A stretch of 64,000 nucleotides of DNA, from positions 10,108,501 through 10,172,500 of the forward strand of contig NC_065571.1 in assembly GCF_937616625.2 (NCBI RefSeq). The letters are read 5' to 3'. The notes below the pieces were generated by a model. It was not told where the DNA came from, ran no database searches, and was given only the letters and a program-made list of their open reading frames with translations. Shown piece after piece: positions 45,295 through 58,693 of this stretch (its first letter is position 1; each line of letters starts with the position of its first letter). This stretch comes from Mercurialis annua. Taxonomy: Eukaryota; Streptophyta; Magnoliopsida; Malpighiales; Euphorbiaceae. Position numbers and translations under genes: made by a program.

Positions 45295-47196
45295 CTAGTC
45301 GTAAACCCGCGCATTTGCGCGAAATCTGCTTGTATATAATTTTAGAAAAGCCGTACAACTAATGTTAACAAATTAATGTTTTATAATCTGTAAACAAATA
45401 AAATAAATAATAATCTTTCTAATAATTCTAGTAATTTTTTGTTTTAAAATATTAAATATTTATAGTATATTTTTTGTATTTTATATTTGTTAAGTTTTTC
45501 AGTTGAAACTATATTTTTATTTCTCCAATTTTTTTTTCCGTATCCCCACAAATTTTTCTGCAGTTATGTCTTGTAATGAAATATGGATCGGATACCTATA
45601 ATTTGCAACACTTCACAATATTCATCAACCGATGATATAATTGATGTTATTTTTCTATTATAAAATATGAGTTTGATAGGTGTAGAATTTTCATAATACT
45701 GAACGCAACTACTATATTTAATTTGTTTATTACTTAAATTGAAATAAGGTTAAGAAAAAGATAAGAAACAAACAAAGTTTGTAGTTCTTGTTCTACTACA
45801 TTATAGCAGGAAGTGGGAATTGGTTCATACTATTTTGCTTTAACTAAAACTCAACAAAACTTTATATGATAATTTAAGAGATAATAAGATAATTACCAGC
45901 AGGTAAAAGCATATTCAAAAGATACATACAATATACTTAAGAATTTACGTAAAAAAAGGATTAATTTCATAAAAAGTCACGACCTTTACACGAATTTTCA
46001 TTTTAATCACGACTTTTAAAAGTTGCCATATAAAATCACGACCTTTTATTTTTTTTCAAATCTATCACCAAATTATTTTTTGGTATATTTTTGATGACGT
46101 GGCCACCATAATCCGGCAGATTTGAAAAAAAATTGAAAGGTAAAATTCACCGGAAAAATAGTCGGTGATAGATTTAAAGAAAAATGAAAGGTCATGGTTT
46201 TATATGGCAATTTTTAAAAGTCGTGGTTAAAATAAAAATTCGTGAAAAGGTCGTGATTTTTTATGAATTAACCAAAAGAAAAACTTAAGAATTTAAAAAT
46301 AAATTATAAGATGAAACAATACACGTGTAATGTTCTTAACCCAAAAAAAAAAATTAGTTAAAGATTAAGGAACTTAGCATAGGTATATATGATATGATCA
46401 AATAGTTGATAAAGCACATGAATGAAATGATAAAAGATCAAAAAACTCAAGATCCGCAGCTATATAATCTCTCAATGACAATCATAAGTAAAATCTAACA
46501 CACTACAGAACTTGCCTTGAACCACCTTCTCGGCGTGATACGTTTTCATACCACATCTCATGCATGTCTGTTGCATCTATAGCAAGAACAAATCAATTTA
46601 TTAAAAATTAAATTTTTGTAAATGAATTAAAACAAAGAAGAAAAATCAATTAAATTGCATTTCAAGAGTTTGATTATATTTTATGGAAAAATCAATTAAA
46701 TTGCATTTCAAGAGTTTGATTAAATTTTATGGTATAAATGACTATTGCTTGTGATGAAATAATAATACCTCATACACTCAGTTTTCAAAGAGAAACACTA
46801 TCGACTGTAAATGAAAATAGAATATCAGATCATAAAAATAATTCATATGAAAAATTACAAAGATAATGCATTTACTCAACTGCTCAGATTGTATTAACAT
46901 ACAATAAATAGAGGTTTGTGTCCTATATAAACTATGGTTAAGTGGTTGATTGAAAAACAAATACTTCCAACGTAGTAATCTTAAATTAAAAAGGATAAAG
47001 TTTAAATAAATATTAACTTTTAAGATTAGCTTTAATTAAGATAAGTTAAAAAAATTGGAGACCTTATTTAGATTAAAAACTAATTAAATCAATTAAAATA
47101 AAATAAGTAGTGTAAAAAAATTGGAGACTACCAGAATACTCTATTTGGTGAGAATCAATGAGAGGCCTCTGTTGGTCCTCTCAATTATATAATATA
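45295..47196 (-). mobile_element. Helitron 2 of the array (1.9 kb)
   Basis: The 3' end has the hairpin CGCGCAAATGCGCG before GGTTTACGACTAG. The 5' side is TATATTATATAATTGAGAGG. Its 5' part (about 46577-47196) is closely similar to that of Helitron 4. It contains the nested MITE at 45958-46273. Confidence 0.78.
45958..46273. mobile_element. MITE, family D (316 bp), nested in Helitron 2
   Basis: The left arm GGATTAATTTCATAAAAAGT and the right arm (reverse complement GGTTAATTCATAAAAAATCA) are inverted repeats over about 90 bp with ACGACCTTT and TTAAAAGTTGCCATATAAAA words. The flanks are A-rich and a TSD cannot be judged. A related arm appears at the right edge of the window (63799 on). Confidence 0.7.
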
Positions 47197-49508
47197 CTAG
47201 CCGTAAACCCCGCGCAATTGCGCGAAATCAAATTTATTTTAAATTTAGATAATGATCTAAATAAAAAATTAGTAGTTTTTAAACTAATAAAGCAAAATAA
47301 AATATCAATATATCCTAATAATCCTATCAATGAATTATTTTAAAATATCGAATATTATGAAGTATGGACCAAGCATCATATTTTATAAATCTTATTATGT
47401 GGTATGGTCTTTTGCAATTAAAATAAGCATTTTTATTTTTTGCTCTTATATTTTAGTATCATACTATATGGGAAAACAGAATAAATAGGTGCTTCTTGAC
47501 CCTTGAAAGTAAATTGTACATTTTCTATCATATAGTGATGAGTATTAGATCGGTTTGATTAAAATAAATTCAAACTATTGCTACTCAATTATTTTAACTC
47601 TTTTTTTTGACTAACTGAATTAACTAAATTAAAGGAATACATATATCATAAAACTTAAAAGATTAAATAACAATCAACCCAATAAATAAGTTAATTCAAT
47701 GAAGCTGATAAAATTCGGGGTCCACCAATATAGCTTTAAAGTAGTATAATGAGAAATTTAGCATCAAGGTAAGCCGGATAATAATAGCTTATAAAAGCTT
47801 GTCATTTTGCTCAACCTAATTTTTGAGTTAATTAGAGGTTTGAGCCCTTATACAGTAATTCAAATAAAAATTCTGTTCAAAATTTTGAATTTTTCTGAGT
47901 ATTCCATCATTATATCTCTACAAATTGAATAAGATGATAACCACCACCTATTTTAACATAAAAAAAAACTACTTAATTACTCTGTTTCTATGTTAGTCCA
48001 GAAATTATTCACATTAGTCTAGTTCTAATGTTAATGTAGTTATTGTTTTTTTTTTTAAAAAAAAAACTAATCTAGTTGGAAAGTTGAGTAATTGATTTTG
48101 AGAGTTAGTGAACTTTTCAAAAATATAGAATGGATAATGAACTTTAAAACATAATAAAATAGTTACTAAATTTTTAAATTTGTGGTTCCAAAAGGTTTTT
48201 AAGTGATTTTCGATTATATTGTAATCAATTTCTGATTATTTATGATAAGTAATATTTGAAACTTTATATACACATAACCAACTAAAAATTGACTCAATTT
48301 TTTTTAATGACCAATAATTCTTTTTCTTAACATAAAATATAATTTAGCAACCACTTTGTCACGGTTTAGAAAATAAAATTCAGATAAAGTTGTCAAATTT
48401 TGAAACTAATACTATTATTTTGAAACGATCAAATAACTCTAAAAAAAATGGAGGTAAATTAGAACAATTTGTTACCTATCCCCCACAAAAGGGTGAATTT
48501 ACATGAGCAACAAATTCATCAAAACGTTAATTCATCAAATTATTCTAATTTCTTGATAATAAAATCAATCAATTAGTTGCAAACCGGATGCAATTTTTGA
48601 GGATCAATCTCACACTGTAGAATATTTGTTGCTATAATCTTCCTTTGCCTAGGTGCCCTATGAAAAGAAAGGACCAGATTGAAAAAACTAAAAAGATAAT
48701 AAAATAATTCAAAATCATATCGAAAGTATTAAAAAATTTAGAAAACATATTATTAAATCTTTGATAAAGTAGAGTGAAAAGATCATATTGTTAAAATTTG
48801 TCATATGACTCTCTTGATTGTACTTTGATCTTGTTTTAATGAATTCTAATTTTGAGGGGGAAAAAATCAATTGAAAATTAATTAATATAAAACAGAGCAC
48901 ATGATTTTTGTTTGACCTGATGTCTATGCATGATTTTTATCATCATAATCGCAACATATAATTCTTAAGAAACTCAAAAGGAAAAATGATTGCTAATACA
49001 GACCAAGAAATCACCAAACCTCTGAATAAGTAAATTAAACATTTAAGATAAACTATAATTGAGAATTTCCGTATAAGAGGACTCATGACCGACTATAACT
49101 TACAATTTACTATATCAAATGGACACATATAGCATTGAAAAAAGTTAGAGATCAAACCTGCTGAGAGAAATAAATTCATACCATCTTTAGATTATATATA
49201 ACTATTTTGCTAACCAAAATAATATCACCACACAAGCTATCGTGAAACAAAAGAATATTAGCAAATATTTTAGTTATGGATGATGGATGTTTTTTTAGTA
49301 GTTTATCACGATATATATGGATGTGAGATTTTGTTAATTGTAAAGAGGTCACTTAGAGATAAACAATATTTTAAATCAGTAGTTTAAAAAAAGTGGGAAC
49401 TGATGAATTTTTTTTATTTGGTGGGAATTAATAAGAAAAATTCATTTGGTGAGATTGAATGAGAGGGCTCCGTTGGTCCTCTCAATTATATAAGTATATA
49501 GATATAGA
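47197..49508 (-). mobile_element. Helitron 3 of the array (2.3 kb)
   Basis: The 3' end has the hairpin CGCGCAATTGCGCG before GGGGTTTACGGCTAG. The full 5' terminus TCTATATCTATATACTTATA (minus strand, from 49508) is kept, and the next element's CTAG starts at the very next base. Non-coding, with small AT-rich frames only. Confidence 0.78.
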
Positions 49509-51472
49509 CTAGTCGTAAACCCGCACATTTGTGCGGAATAAAATTATTATCTAAACTAAATATTGATTTTTAAAAAAAAATATGAAAAATTTATCAAAAA
49601 AAAAATATATATAAAAACATCAAAAAACTAAAAATTCATTATTTGTGAAATAAAAAAGAAACAAAAATAGAAACGTGTTCAAATATTTTAAGTAATAGAT
49701 TGTTTTAAAACTATTTAATATCTATAATATATCTTATACATGTTAAAATTTTGTAAATTTATTGTACCAGAATTGCATTTATTCAAATTGGCAAATTTTG
49801 GATTCAATTCTGATTACATTTTATTATAAAATTTTGTTTTTGATAATAGAATTTATAGAAACTTACAAATAACATTATTTAGAATTTGTATTCGAAATAT
49901 GGACATCGGTGTTGATTTATTTAATTTATGTATAAATATATGTGAATAAATGTATCAATTCAGAATTTAATGCAAATGTCAAAAAAACATCTCTAATTAT
50001 AATTAGACTGAAATTTAATAAATAAATAATTTTGCATAATCAATATTATATATGGATGTGTTTTTTTTAAGTTGGCAAAGTAATTAATCAACTATTAGTT
50101 TATATATCAGTCTTTGTTAATTTTAAAACTCTTTTAATATTAGTCTTTTGTTAAATTAAAAGACTTGCTTTACATCATTCTTTGTTCCTATCATAAACTA
50201 ACTGCTTTTTTTTATTCGTTCGGTATTCAAACATCAATTTGAAAAACAAAAAGATCTCATCTTAATTACAATTAGTTGCGGAAAAATTATAGAAAGTAAA
50301 TCAAACATCATCGAGAAAGGAAGGAAATGTGAAATTTTTTAAAAGTTTTCTTTTAAAAGTGCCGGCATTATACAAATTTATCTTATATATGTAAACGTGA
50401 CTCTCAGTACTTTGATAAGATTATAGTTGTATTTTCATGATAGTTGTTGAATTTGCTTTAGACATAAATACACATACATAAAGGGAAAAATATATTTATA
50501 TTATATTGTTATATTATCTAAAGACATTTGACAATGAATTCTATATCATGAAGAATTCTTTTTTTGATGAACATGTAGATTGATCACTCAAAAATATATA
50601 AAAAGATAAATCTATATTAATAGAAAAAAATATGATAAAATTTGAAAAAAATTAGATAACTACTTCATACAAATAAACTTTAGCTAATAAAAATTAAAAA
50701 TTCAATCAGTAACTTATATAAAATGTATAATAAAAAAAATTACAATTTCATGGGTGTAAGATACTAAAAAATTAAGAAAAAGAGAATTCACATGAAAATA
50801 CAAATCTTATAATGAACAAATAAACATTTTATTTTCAACAAATTCAGTTCTCGTTCATACCACATCCTCATTGCATATGTAGCAAGAACAAATCAATTTA
50901 TTAAAATTAATTTTTTATAACTGAATTAAAACAAAGAAAAAAAATCAATTATAATGGATTTCAATAGTTTGGTTATATTTAAGATATAAATGAATACTGC
51001 ATGTGATGAAATAATAATACCTCATATGTTACAACCCATAGAATGAGTTCAATTTTCAAAGAGAAAACCACCGCTGTCCTTTGCAAATAAAAATAGAATG
51101 ATGCATAGATCATAAAAATAATTCATACGAAGAATTACACAGCTAAAACACTAACGTAACTTTTCAGATTGTATTAACTCGCAAATAAATAGAAGTTTGT
51201 GTCCTATATAAACAATGGTTGAGTAGTTTATTGAAAAACGAATACCGGCAACGTAGTAATCTTTAACTAAAAATAATAAAATTTAAATAAATATTAGCTT
51301 TCAAGATTAGCTTTCAAGATAAGTTTAAAACGTTAGAGACTTTATTTAAATTAAAAACTGATTAAATTAATTAAAATAAAATAAGTAGTTTAAAAGAATT
51401 GGAGACTACCAGAGTACTCTATTTGGTGAGAATGAATGAGAGGGCTCCGTTGGTTCTCTCAATTATATAATA
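49509..51472 (-). mobile_element. Helitron 4 of the array (2.0 kb)
   Basis: The 3' hairpin is CCGCACAAATGTGCGG: both stem sides differ from the common CGCGC/GCGCG and still pair. The 5' side reads TATTATATAATTGAGAGAAC. The 5' half is similar to Helitron 2. No helicase. Confidence 0.8.
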
Positions 51473-52594
51473 CTAGTCGTAAATCCGCGCATTTGCGCGG
51501 AATTAAATTAATATTTATTTAAAATAATAGTTGTATTACAAAAATTAACAACAACAAATATTTTTTTTTTAGATTTTATAATTTGTATACTTTTTTTGAT
51601 TTCCTTGCAAATTCGTATTCAATTGTTTCTTGTAATGACCTGTGGATCGAGTACCATAATTTTTAGCACTTTATAATATTCATCAAATCCTCTTGCGTGA
51701 TATGATCTTTTTACATTTTTTAATAAAATTTATGCTCTTTTGTGATTATAAAATATGCGCTCGATTACCATAGTTGGATATTTATTTCTCGATGTTAAAA
51801 CTACTTTAAATTATAAAGTCTTTGTACTCTTTAGTATTTATAAATTTCAATAATAAACTTAGCATATTTATTTTTAACTATTTTATATTTTAGTATTACA
51901 TCATATTAGATATTTTTTAACATTGCTTATGAATTTATAAAAAAAAATCAAAATCAAAATATAATTAAAATTGCATTTTTTTTTCATTGTTATATAACAA
52001 TCATTATATCCAAAAAAATTCATAAAATATAAATTAAGCCTATAAGCACAAAAAAGACTTATTTGTTCAAATACCAAAAAGATCCAAATAAATAATTACC
52101 AAATATCAAGCATATGAACTGATAAATCATTCGAGTACCATTCTACTGTAAAAACATATAATCGTTAGAATTCTGATAAATAGTGCTGATACATATAATT
52201 TTAACATGAGGCCTACAATTTCTTAATTTGGATTTTACCAAATTATAAACTACACATATAAGTATATTTGCAGTTTCCACTTTCAGCAAAATAAATAATA
52301 TCACAAAACGAATATATGTTACATAAAATTTATAAATTCGTCATCAAAATCCATCACTCATGCATAACAAACATGCATCACAGGCATATAAAAAAGCTAA
52401 AAAACCTACCTTTTCCAATTGCCAGAGAACTCTTAAAATCTGTATTAATTTTTCCTTTAAAACACTCATAGCATTATTACTTCATAAAAATATTAGCAAA
52501 ACAAATCAAAACAAACAAATAACAAATAATTATAAATTATAGAAAATTATATGGTATAATTACAGAATCGTTATATCTGTAAGAACACATTATT

Positions 52595-55500
52595 TATCAC
52601 GACCCGATTTCTCGAGCCGCAACCGGCGCTAGGGAATGGGAGTGGTAGCTCCGAAACCCGTAGCAAGCCTAAAAAACCTATGTAAATTTTTCGCAAATCA
52701 AATCATTTTTTTCATATATCAAAATACATGTGACCCCATTTTACAAAAATATCAGAGTTAAAATGCGCTAGTCAAATACATAGACAAAAACATCTAGACT
52801 ACTGCGGACTGCTAGAATGAAAACCTTCTTTCACTTCTTGTGCAAATGACTTCCGAGAATTAAAACTTCGGAAGCTTGACTTTCCAAATAATATCATGCT
52901 ATCCCTGAAAAATGGGAGGAGCAACGGGGTCAGTATAAAACTGAGTGAGTTCACCAAATTACACGCAATATCACATAAAGGGTTAAAACCGTTGAAAACC
53001 CATTTTATATATAGAAAATACTCTTTTGAAATCATATTGCATACCCTCTTTACTTTTCTTCATATCTCTTTGTTTATTTCATAAACTTATAGTTTATACG
53101 TATTTGACATCTTCGATTTCTTATTATGGTTTTGATATTTTTCTTCTCTCGTTTTGTTTCATTAGTTTTCGACCGAATCTTAAATCTTAGTTTATATCAT
53201 CATGATTCTAAGTCGAACTAAATCATTGGCAAGTCTCTTGTGACTTGATCCTTATGGTTGGGTCCCGAGATAGTTCAACCGAGTTACCCATAACCATATG
53301 GTACAGTCCCGAGATAATTCAACCGAGTTACTTGTACCATTTCTCAATCCCAAACGATCGATAGGAGTCCCGAGATAATTCAACCGAGTTACTCCTTAGA
53401 CACGGGTCCCGAGATAGTTCAACCGAGTTACCTTCGTGTCTGCGTTCGGGCTCTGCACCCTGCAGGTCTTTTGAACTTAACTGTCGATTCATATAATTCT
53501 TATTGACATTTAATAGGAGTAATTGTTCACATTGTGTCTCGATCTTTTTTCGTATTGATTCTCGATGTATCACACTTACTTTTTCTTTCGTATGCGTTCC
53601 GAGGATTATCATCGAGAATGGATGAGATACAGGTCCCGGGATAATTCAACCGAGTTCAACCTTGTATCTCAGTTCTTATTATTGAGTGTACCATAGTACA
53701 ATTCTCATTTTACGTTTACTAATTGATTTTGTATTTTTCGTTCTGTTATATTGATCCTTTATGGACCATGGCATGCACATTACAATCTACACGCATACAT
53801 CTATCACACACGCACGTATGGGTATTTATTATGTTTGATAGTACATATCGGAATGTACTATATTTCCTTATTCATATTTGATTCGATACTTGTAATTTAT
53901 TCGATGTTCGATTTCATATTGTATAGCTTTACCCTTCCCCGGTATTTAAATAAGTATATTATCTTTATTTATTTATGTTATTATGAAAATAACGTAATAC
54001 GATAAACAGGTATTTCAAAACATATATATGTAGTACATTTGCAAACATACATTTCAAATATATAAATATTCATATAGTCTTTCGTATGAAAATACGCGGC
54101 TTTATGAATATTGACGAGTAATTTAAAGTGTACTCACCACTTGCTATCCAAATTCTTTATAGCGGCTAAGCGATGCCACGATCTTCTAAATTCCGAGCCT
54201 TGTCGATAGTCGCCTCATCGAGTCTATACAAACATAATTATAGCAAGAATTAATAAAATTCAAGCTATATCTATATAACTAAAAAGTTGGTTTACTAGCC
54301 AACTTCGGCTATTAAAAACGCTCACTAAAAATAGTCCAATTCCTAAACAAAATCAACATTCTTAAAGTTTGGAATGTCGCCTACAACTTTTGTTTAGGTC
54401 TCGGACTAAAACTAGCACCCGAAGGTATCGGAATCTAGCCCATAAGTTTTTTACACAGGGCTGTCCTAAAACTGCAAACCTGCTCTGAGCAATAAAATGT
54501 TCTGATCAATTTGGTTATCTTCGAGGCAGAACTAGGGAAAACTTAAAGCTAGACAATTGTAGTTAACATCTCAAAGTTTCCGTATCAACAAACGGAACTT
54601 GATTTGGAGTTATACAGCTCGAGATATTGCTCTTGCAATATGGCTGTTTTGCAGGACATTTTCTGCAAAAACGTTAACTATTGTCTATGCATTCGGATCA
54701 CAACTTTTACGCATCGTAGTTAACCTATCGATACCAAACTCTAACCTCGACATAATCCAGCCCCTTACACACATTAACACCAAATACAATTCAAGACCTC
54801 ATTATTATCAAAACCATTTGGGCATGATCTTCACATTTTGCCCGAATCATTCATGTCATTTTCAATCAAAGTTTAACAACCAAACTTTACAGCTCTAATC
54901 AACCTAAAATCCATGCTTGTAACCGTCAATACACATATATCATGATCTTCAGCCCATGGCCGAAACCCTAAGCCACCTTTCATACCAAAAATTCAATCCA
55001 TAACAACACAATTTCTTACAATCAATTCATCAAACACCTAAATCTCATGTTTATTGCCTAATTCATATGCTAAAGCATTACACAAATATATCAATTAAAA
55101 GCCAATAATTTTCAGCAACCTCACCTTGATTGAAGTCTCAAATCCGAAGGGTCTAGCTCCAAGATTCATCATCAAAATTGCTCCATGGAAGCTTATAAAC
55201 ACCTATGATTATCAATTACACCAAAACCCTCAATTAAACTTCAAAACCCGAAATTCAACTCAGAAACCCTAACTTCAAGTTGAATTTATTACCTCAAATT
55301 GATGCTATATATCAGTAGAGGATCCTTTCCTCGTTCCGTGGCCGCAAGAATCACTCAATTCGGATCAAAAACGAGTGAGATATGGCTTTTTGAAAAATTT
55401 CCATGGTTTGGTTTGAAGGAGGAAGATGAGCTACGAATTTTGGTAGCTGAAAATAATGATTTTCTGCTCAAAAAATCAAATCCTTTGGCTATATATATTT

Positions 55501-56231
55501 ATGGCAAAGGTCTCATTTAGTCCCTCACTTTGCCACCTCCTCAACTTTCACTTTATAACTTTTATTTCGTCCGATTTAGTCCACTAACCCTTTAGTCATT
55601 CGATTTTCGATAACTTCCGTATTATTTATTTCTCAAATAAATAACATTAGTCTCATACCTTATAATATCACTTTCCAATAATGTATTTTGGCTATTTTGG
55701 CCAAAAACGCTCAAGTTTCCATTTTGAGCTAACTTGCACTTTTTCGTCAAATTTTCATTTTAATGACTATCGATAACAACTTTATCGATATTATTTTCTT
55801 ATCTTGAAAATATAGAGTAAAACACAACTTCCTCCGGAAGTTTGTGGTTAAAAGTCCACTTTAGCCCTTAAAGTGGCTAATTTGCACTTTAACCCTTATT
55901 CTTAACTAATCGTCAAACTTTCTTCTAAAACGATTTCGTATACTTACAAAACTTTGACGATCATTTATTAATAATATTTCACGGACCTTGACGTTAATAT
56001 TATTAACTCTGGCTTTCCAACTTATTTTATTTTATTCCCTTTTTGTCTCAATTAAATCCAATTTATCGCATAATAATTTTCCATTTAAATTATTATTCTA
56101 CGATAATTCCAATAGACCCGCTTCAGTCTAAGTCCTTATTATCCAATCCTAAACCGATATTCTCGTTCTTAATCTTTACGGTTATGCCTCGTGGCACTAC
56201 ACGTAATACCTCAAAAATTTAGGTTATTACA
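52595..56231 (-). mobile_element. Solo LTR, large Gypsy-type (3637 bp), perfect TSD
   Basis: On the minus strand it begins TGTAATAACCTAAATTTTTG and ends CGGGTCGTGATA. TTATT is found on both sides (52590-52594 and 56232-56236). The U5-like end (GCTTGCTACGGGTTTCGGAG, CCCTAGCGCCGG) is the same as in the LTRs at 15778 and 25104. It carries the tandem hairpin array at 53245-53665. No internal coding region. Confidence 0.85.
53245..53665 (-). repeat. Five-copy hairpin array inside the solo LTR
   Basis: The conserved 26-nt core (GTCCCGAGATA.TTCAACCGAG on +, then TTAC or TTC) occurs at about 53261, 53306, 53367, 53406 and 53633. Each core is flanked by its own complementary arms: TATGGTT/AACCATA, ATGGTACA/TGTACCAT, TAGGA/TCCTTA, AGACACG/CGTGTCT and GAGATACA/TGTATCTC. 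The arms differ between copies while the pairing is kept. Confidence 0.88.
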
Positions 56232-58693
56232 TTATTATTGAGGTGCGAATTTGAAGATCATAACTCACAGATACTAATATTAGGAGACACTCTTGAATTG
56301 AGGATCATTACTCATATATGTTCTTTTGATCTAGTTGACAGATCAAAATTGAAAGTCTCTACAAAAAAATAGTCAAATCAATAGCTAATTAGAAATCTTA
56401 AGATATAAAAGATACACCAAATAATAAAAGGTTTTATTCAAATTACAAACTCCTAAGGTGTCTATAAAAATTGAATAGTCATGAAAATTATCTATTAATG
56501 AAATAAAATCATTTATTTTAGTTGGAAATTTAATTAAAAGTTAAAATATAATTGTTTTTGATTATTAGTTAAATATAAATTAATTTAAATAAAACGTGAA
56601 CTCATAAGAATGCAAGCTTTTATGAAAATCAGTGAGGGCTACTCATGCATAATTGATATAATATCATTTTCATATTAAATTAATTTCATTTAAATAAAAA
56701 TATATTATAGAAATATAATAAAATTTTTATGAAAAATAATATTAATTATTTTTCTATATATTACCAATAAAAACATTAAGATACAATTTGGTAAAAAAGG
56801 CAAACATAATTTTATATAATCTATGAAACTAAAGTAATTAATAAAATAAAATTATAATCTCTTATTAATAAATTATTTACTATATCTAATAATTGATCAT
56901 TAATGATAAGTAATCTATACAAACGGGTAGCTTATGATGACAATGCTCGGTTTATGATAATTTTTATAAATTTTTAATATTTAAATTTATTTTTAAAAAT
57001 TGTATACATACAAAATTAACATTTATTAATAGAGACACCAATTTTTTTCATATTCGACTTATGATAATTTCATAATTTAGTCTTACTTTTATTAACTTGA
57101 TTTATAACCTAATGATTCTAAATAGTTTTCTAATTCTTTATAATATTTTGTAGTTCAGATTAAATTTTAAACTTTGTTTTATCTTATAACTGTATGTAAT
57201 TTTAATTAATTTTTTTATTTCATCGTTACTTAGAAATCTTCAATGATGTTCTTTATCATAAAGAGCATCTTCTTTCAAATAAAGAGCATGTTAAGTTTAA
57301 AGATTAATTTTATTAATTTTATTTCAATAGACTCTAATTTTTAACTCTTTATTTTACTTTTTTCAATCAATATTAATTAACTTTTTTTAATTTTTTAATT
57401 AATCTTTTTTTATATTAGATTAGAAAAAAATATTAAGAGAAATTATTTTAATTTAACTTAAATACTAAATGTAATTGATAAAATATGGAATAGAGAATGA
57501 AAATTGGCTCCACATATAGAGAATCAAACTCACTCTCTTCTCTAAATATACATAATAGCTAGTTCATTAGACTTGCATTTTATTGTTACACTCTTTTATT
57601 TAAAGAGTTTAACTTTTTTACAGAGTCCGTCGGTGATGCTTATGTTTAAATTTTAGTTGTATTTATAATCCATTAAATAAAATTAGTTGAAGTTAAATAA
57701 AGTAATACATTTGTTATTTATTTTTAATTCATGATTTATTTTTAATTTTATTAACTTGATTTATAGCCTAATGATTCTAATTAAAATCCTTAATTCTTTA
57801 TAATTTTGTGCATTTCAAATTAAATTTTTGATTTTATTTTATCTTATAATTGTATGTAATTTTTTAACTATTTTTTTATTTTATCACTACTTAGGTTGAT
57901 ATTTTAGTTGTATTTATAATGAAGTTAAATAAAGTAGTACAATTTTTATTTATTTTTCTTTCTTGCTATCACTTTTTCTTAATTTTTTTTATAATGCTTT
58001 ATTCGATTATTATCAAGTCACATGAGACCGTGCTCTGTAGCATAAATAATTTTTATAGTGGACATGTAAATTGTGTGGACATGTAAATGTTACTCGGATA
58101 AAAATTTATGTATATGTAAAAATTGAAAAAGAAACTTGTACTACATCTATAATTAAATAATTAAAAAGTTATTAGCTAAATTTTAATACAAATAAACTGT
58201 AATTGTGATTCTATTATTAGAAATAATAATTAATAGTAATAAATTAAAAACTAATTAGATAGTGTATTTGAAATATGTAATATATAAATATAAATATAAA
58301 ATCTTCATTACTTAAAGTCTGAGAAACGTTGGGTATTTATACATAAGAATTAGTGGAGAATTAGCAGGTAATCAGTTGTGAGGTAATTAATTATTGACAC
58401 AGTAATTTTAACTTCCGAAGAAGAGTCTTTTTCAAAGTCCAACAAATATTCATTGAAATAGAAGAAAAAATAATTCATCAAACATGGTAACTCATGAGAA
58501 GGTAACTTATATAGAGTAAAAATTATTAAAAATATACTTAAAAATAAATAGTTTATAAAAAGTGGGAACTCATAAGAAAATTTTATTTGATGAGAATCAA
58601 TGAAAAAATTCTATTTAGTGAGAATCAATGAGAAAATTCTATTTGGTGAGAATCAATGAGAAGACTCCGTTGGTCCTCTCAATTATATAAATA

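Larger units (their letters stand above)
51473..58693 (-). mobile_element. Helitron 5 of the array (7.2 kb including a nested solo LTR)
   Basis: The 3' end has the hairpin CCGCGCAAATGCGCGG then ATTTACGACTAG. The 5' side has the shared TATATAATTGAGAGGACC block with tandem ATTGATTCTCA words. Without the LTR (52595-56231) it is about 3.6 kb. No Rep/helicase frame. Confidence 0.75.
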
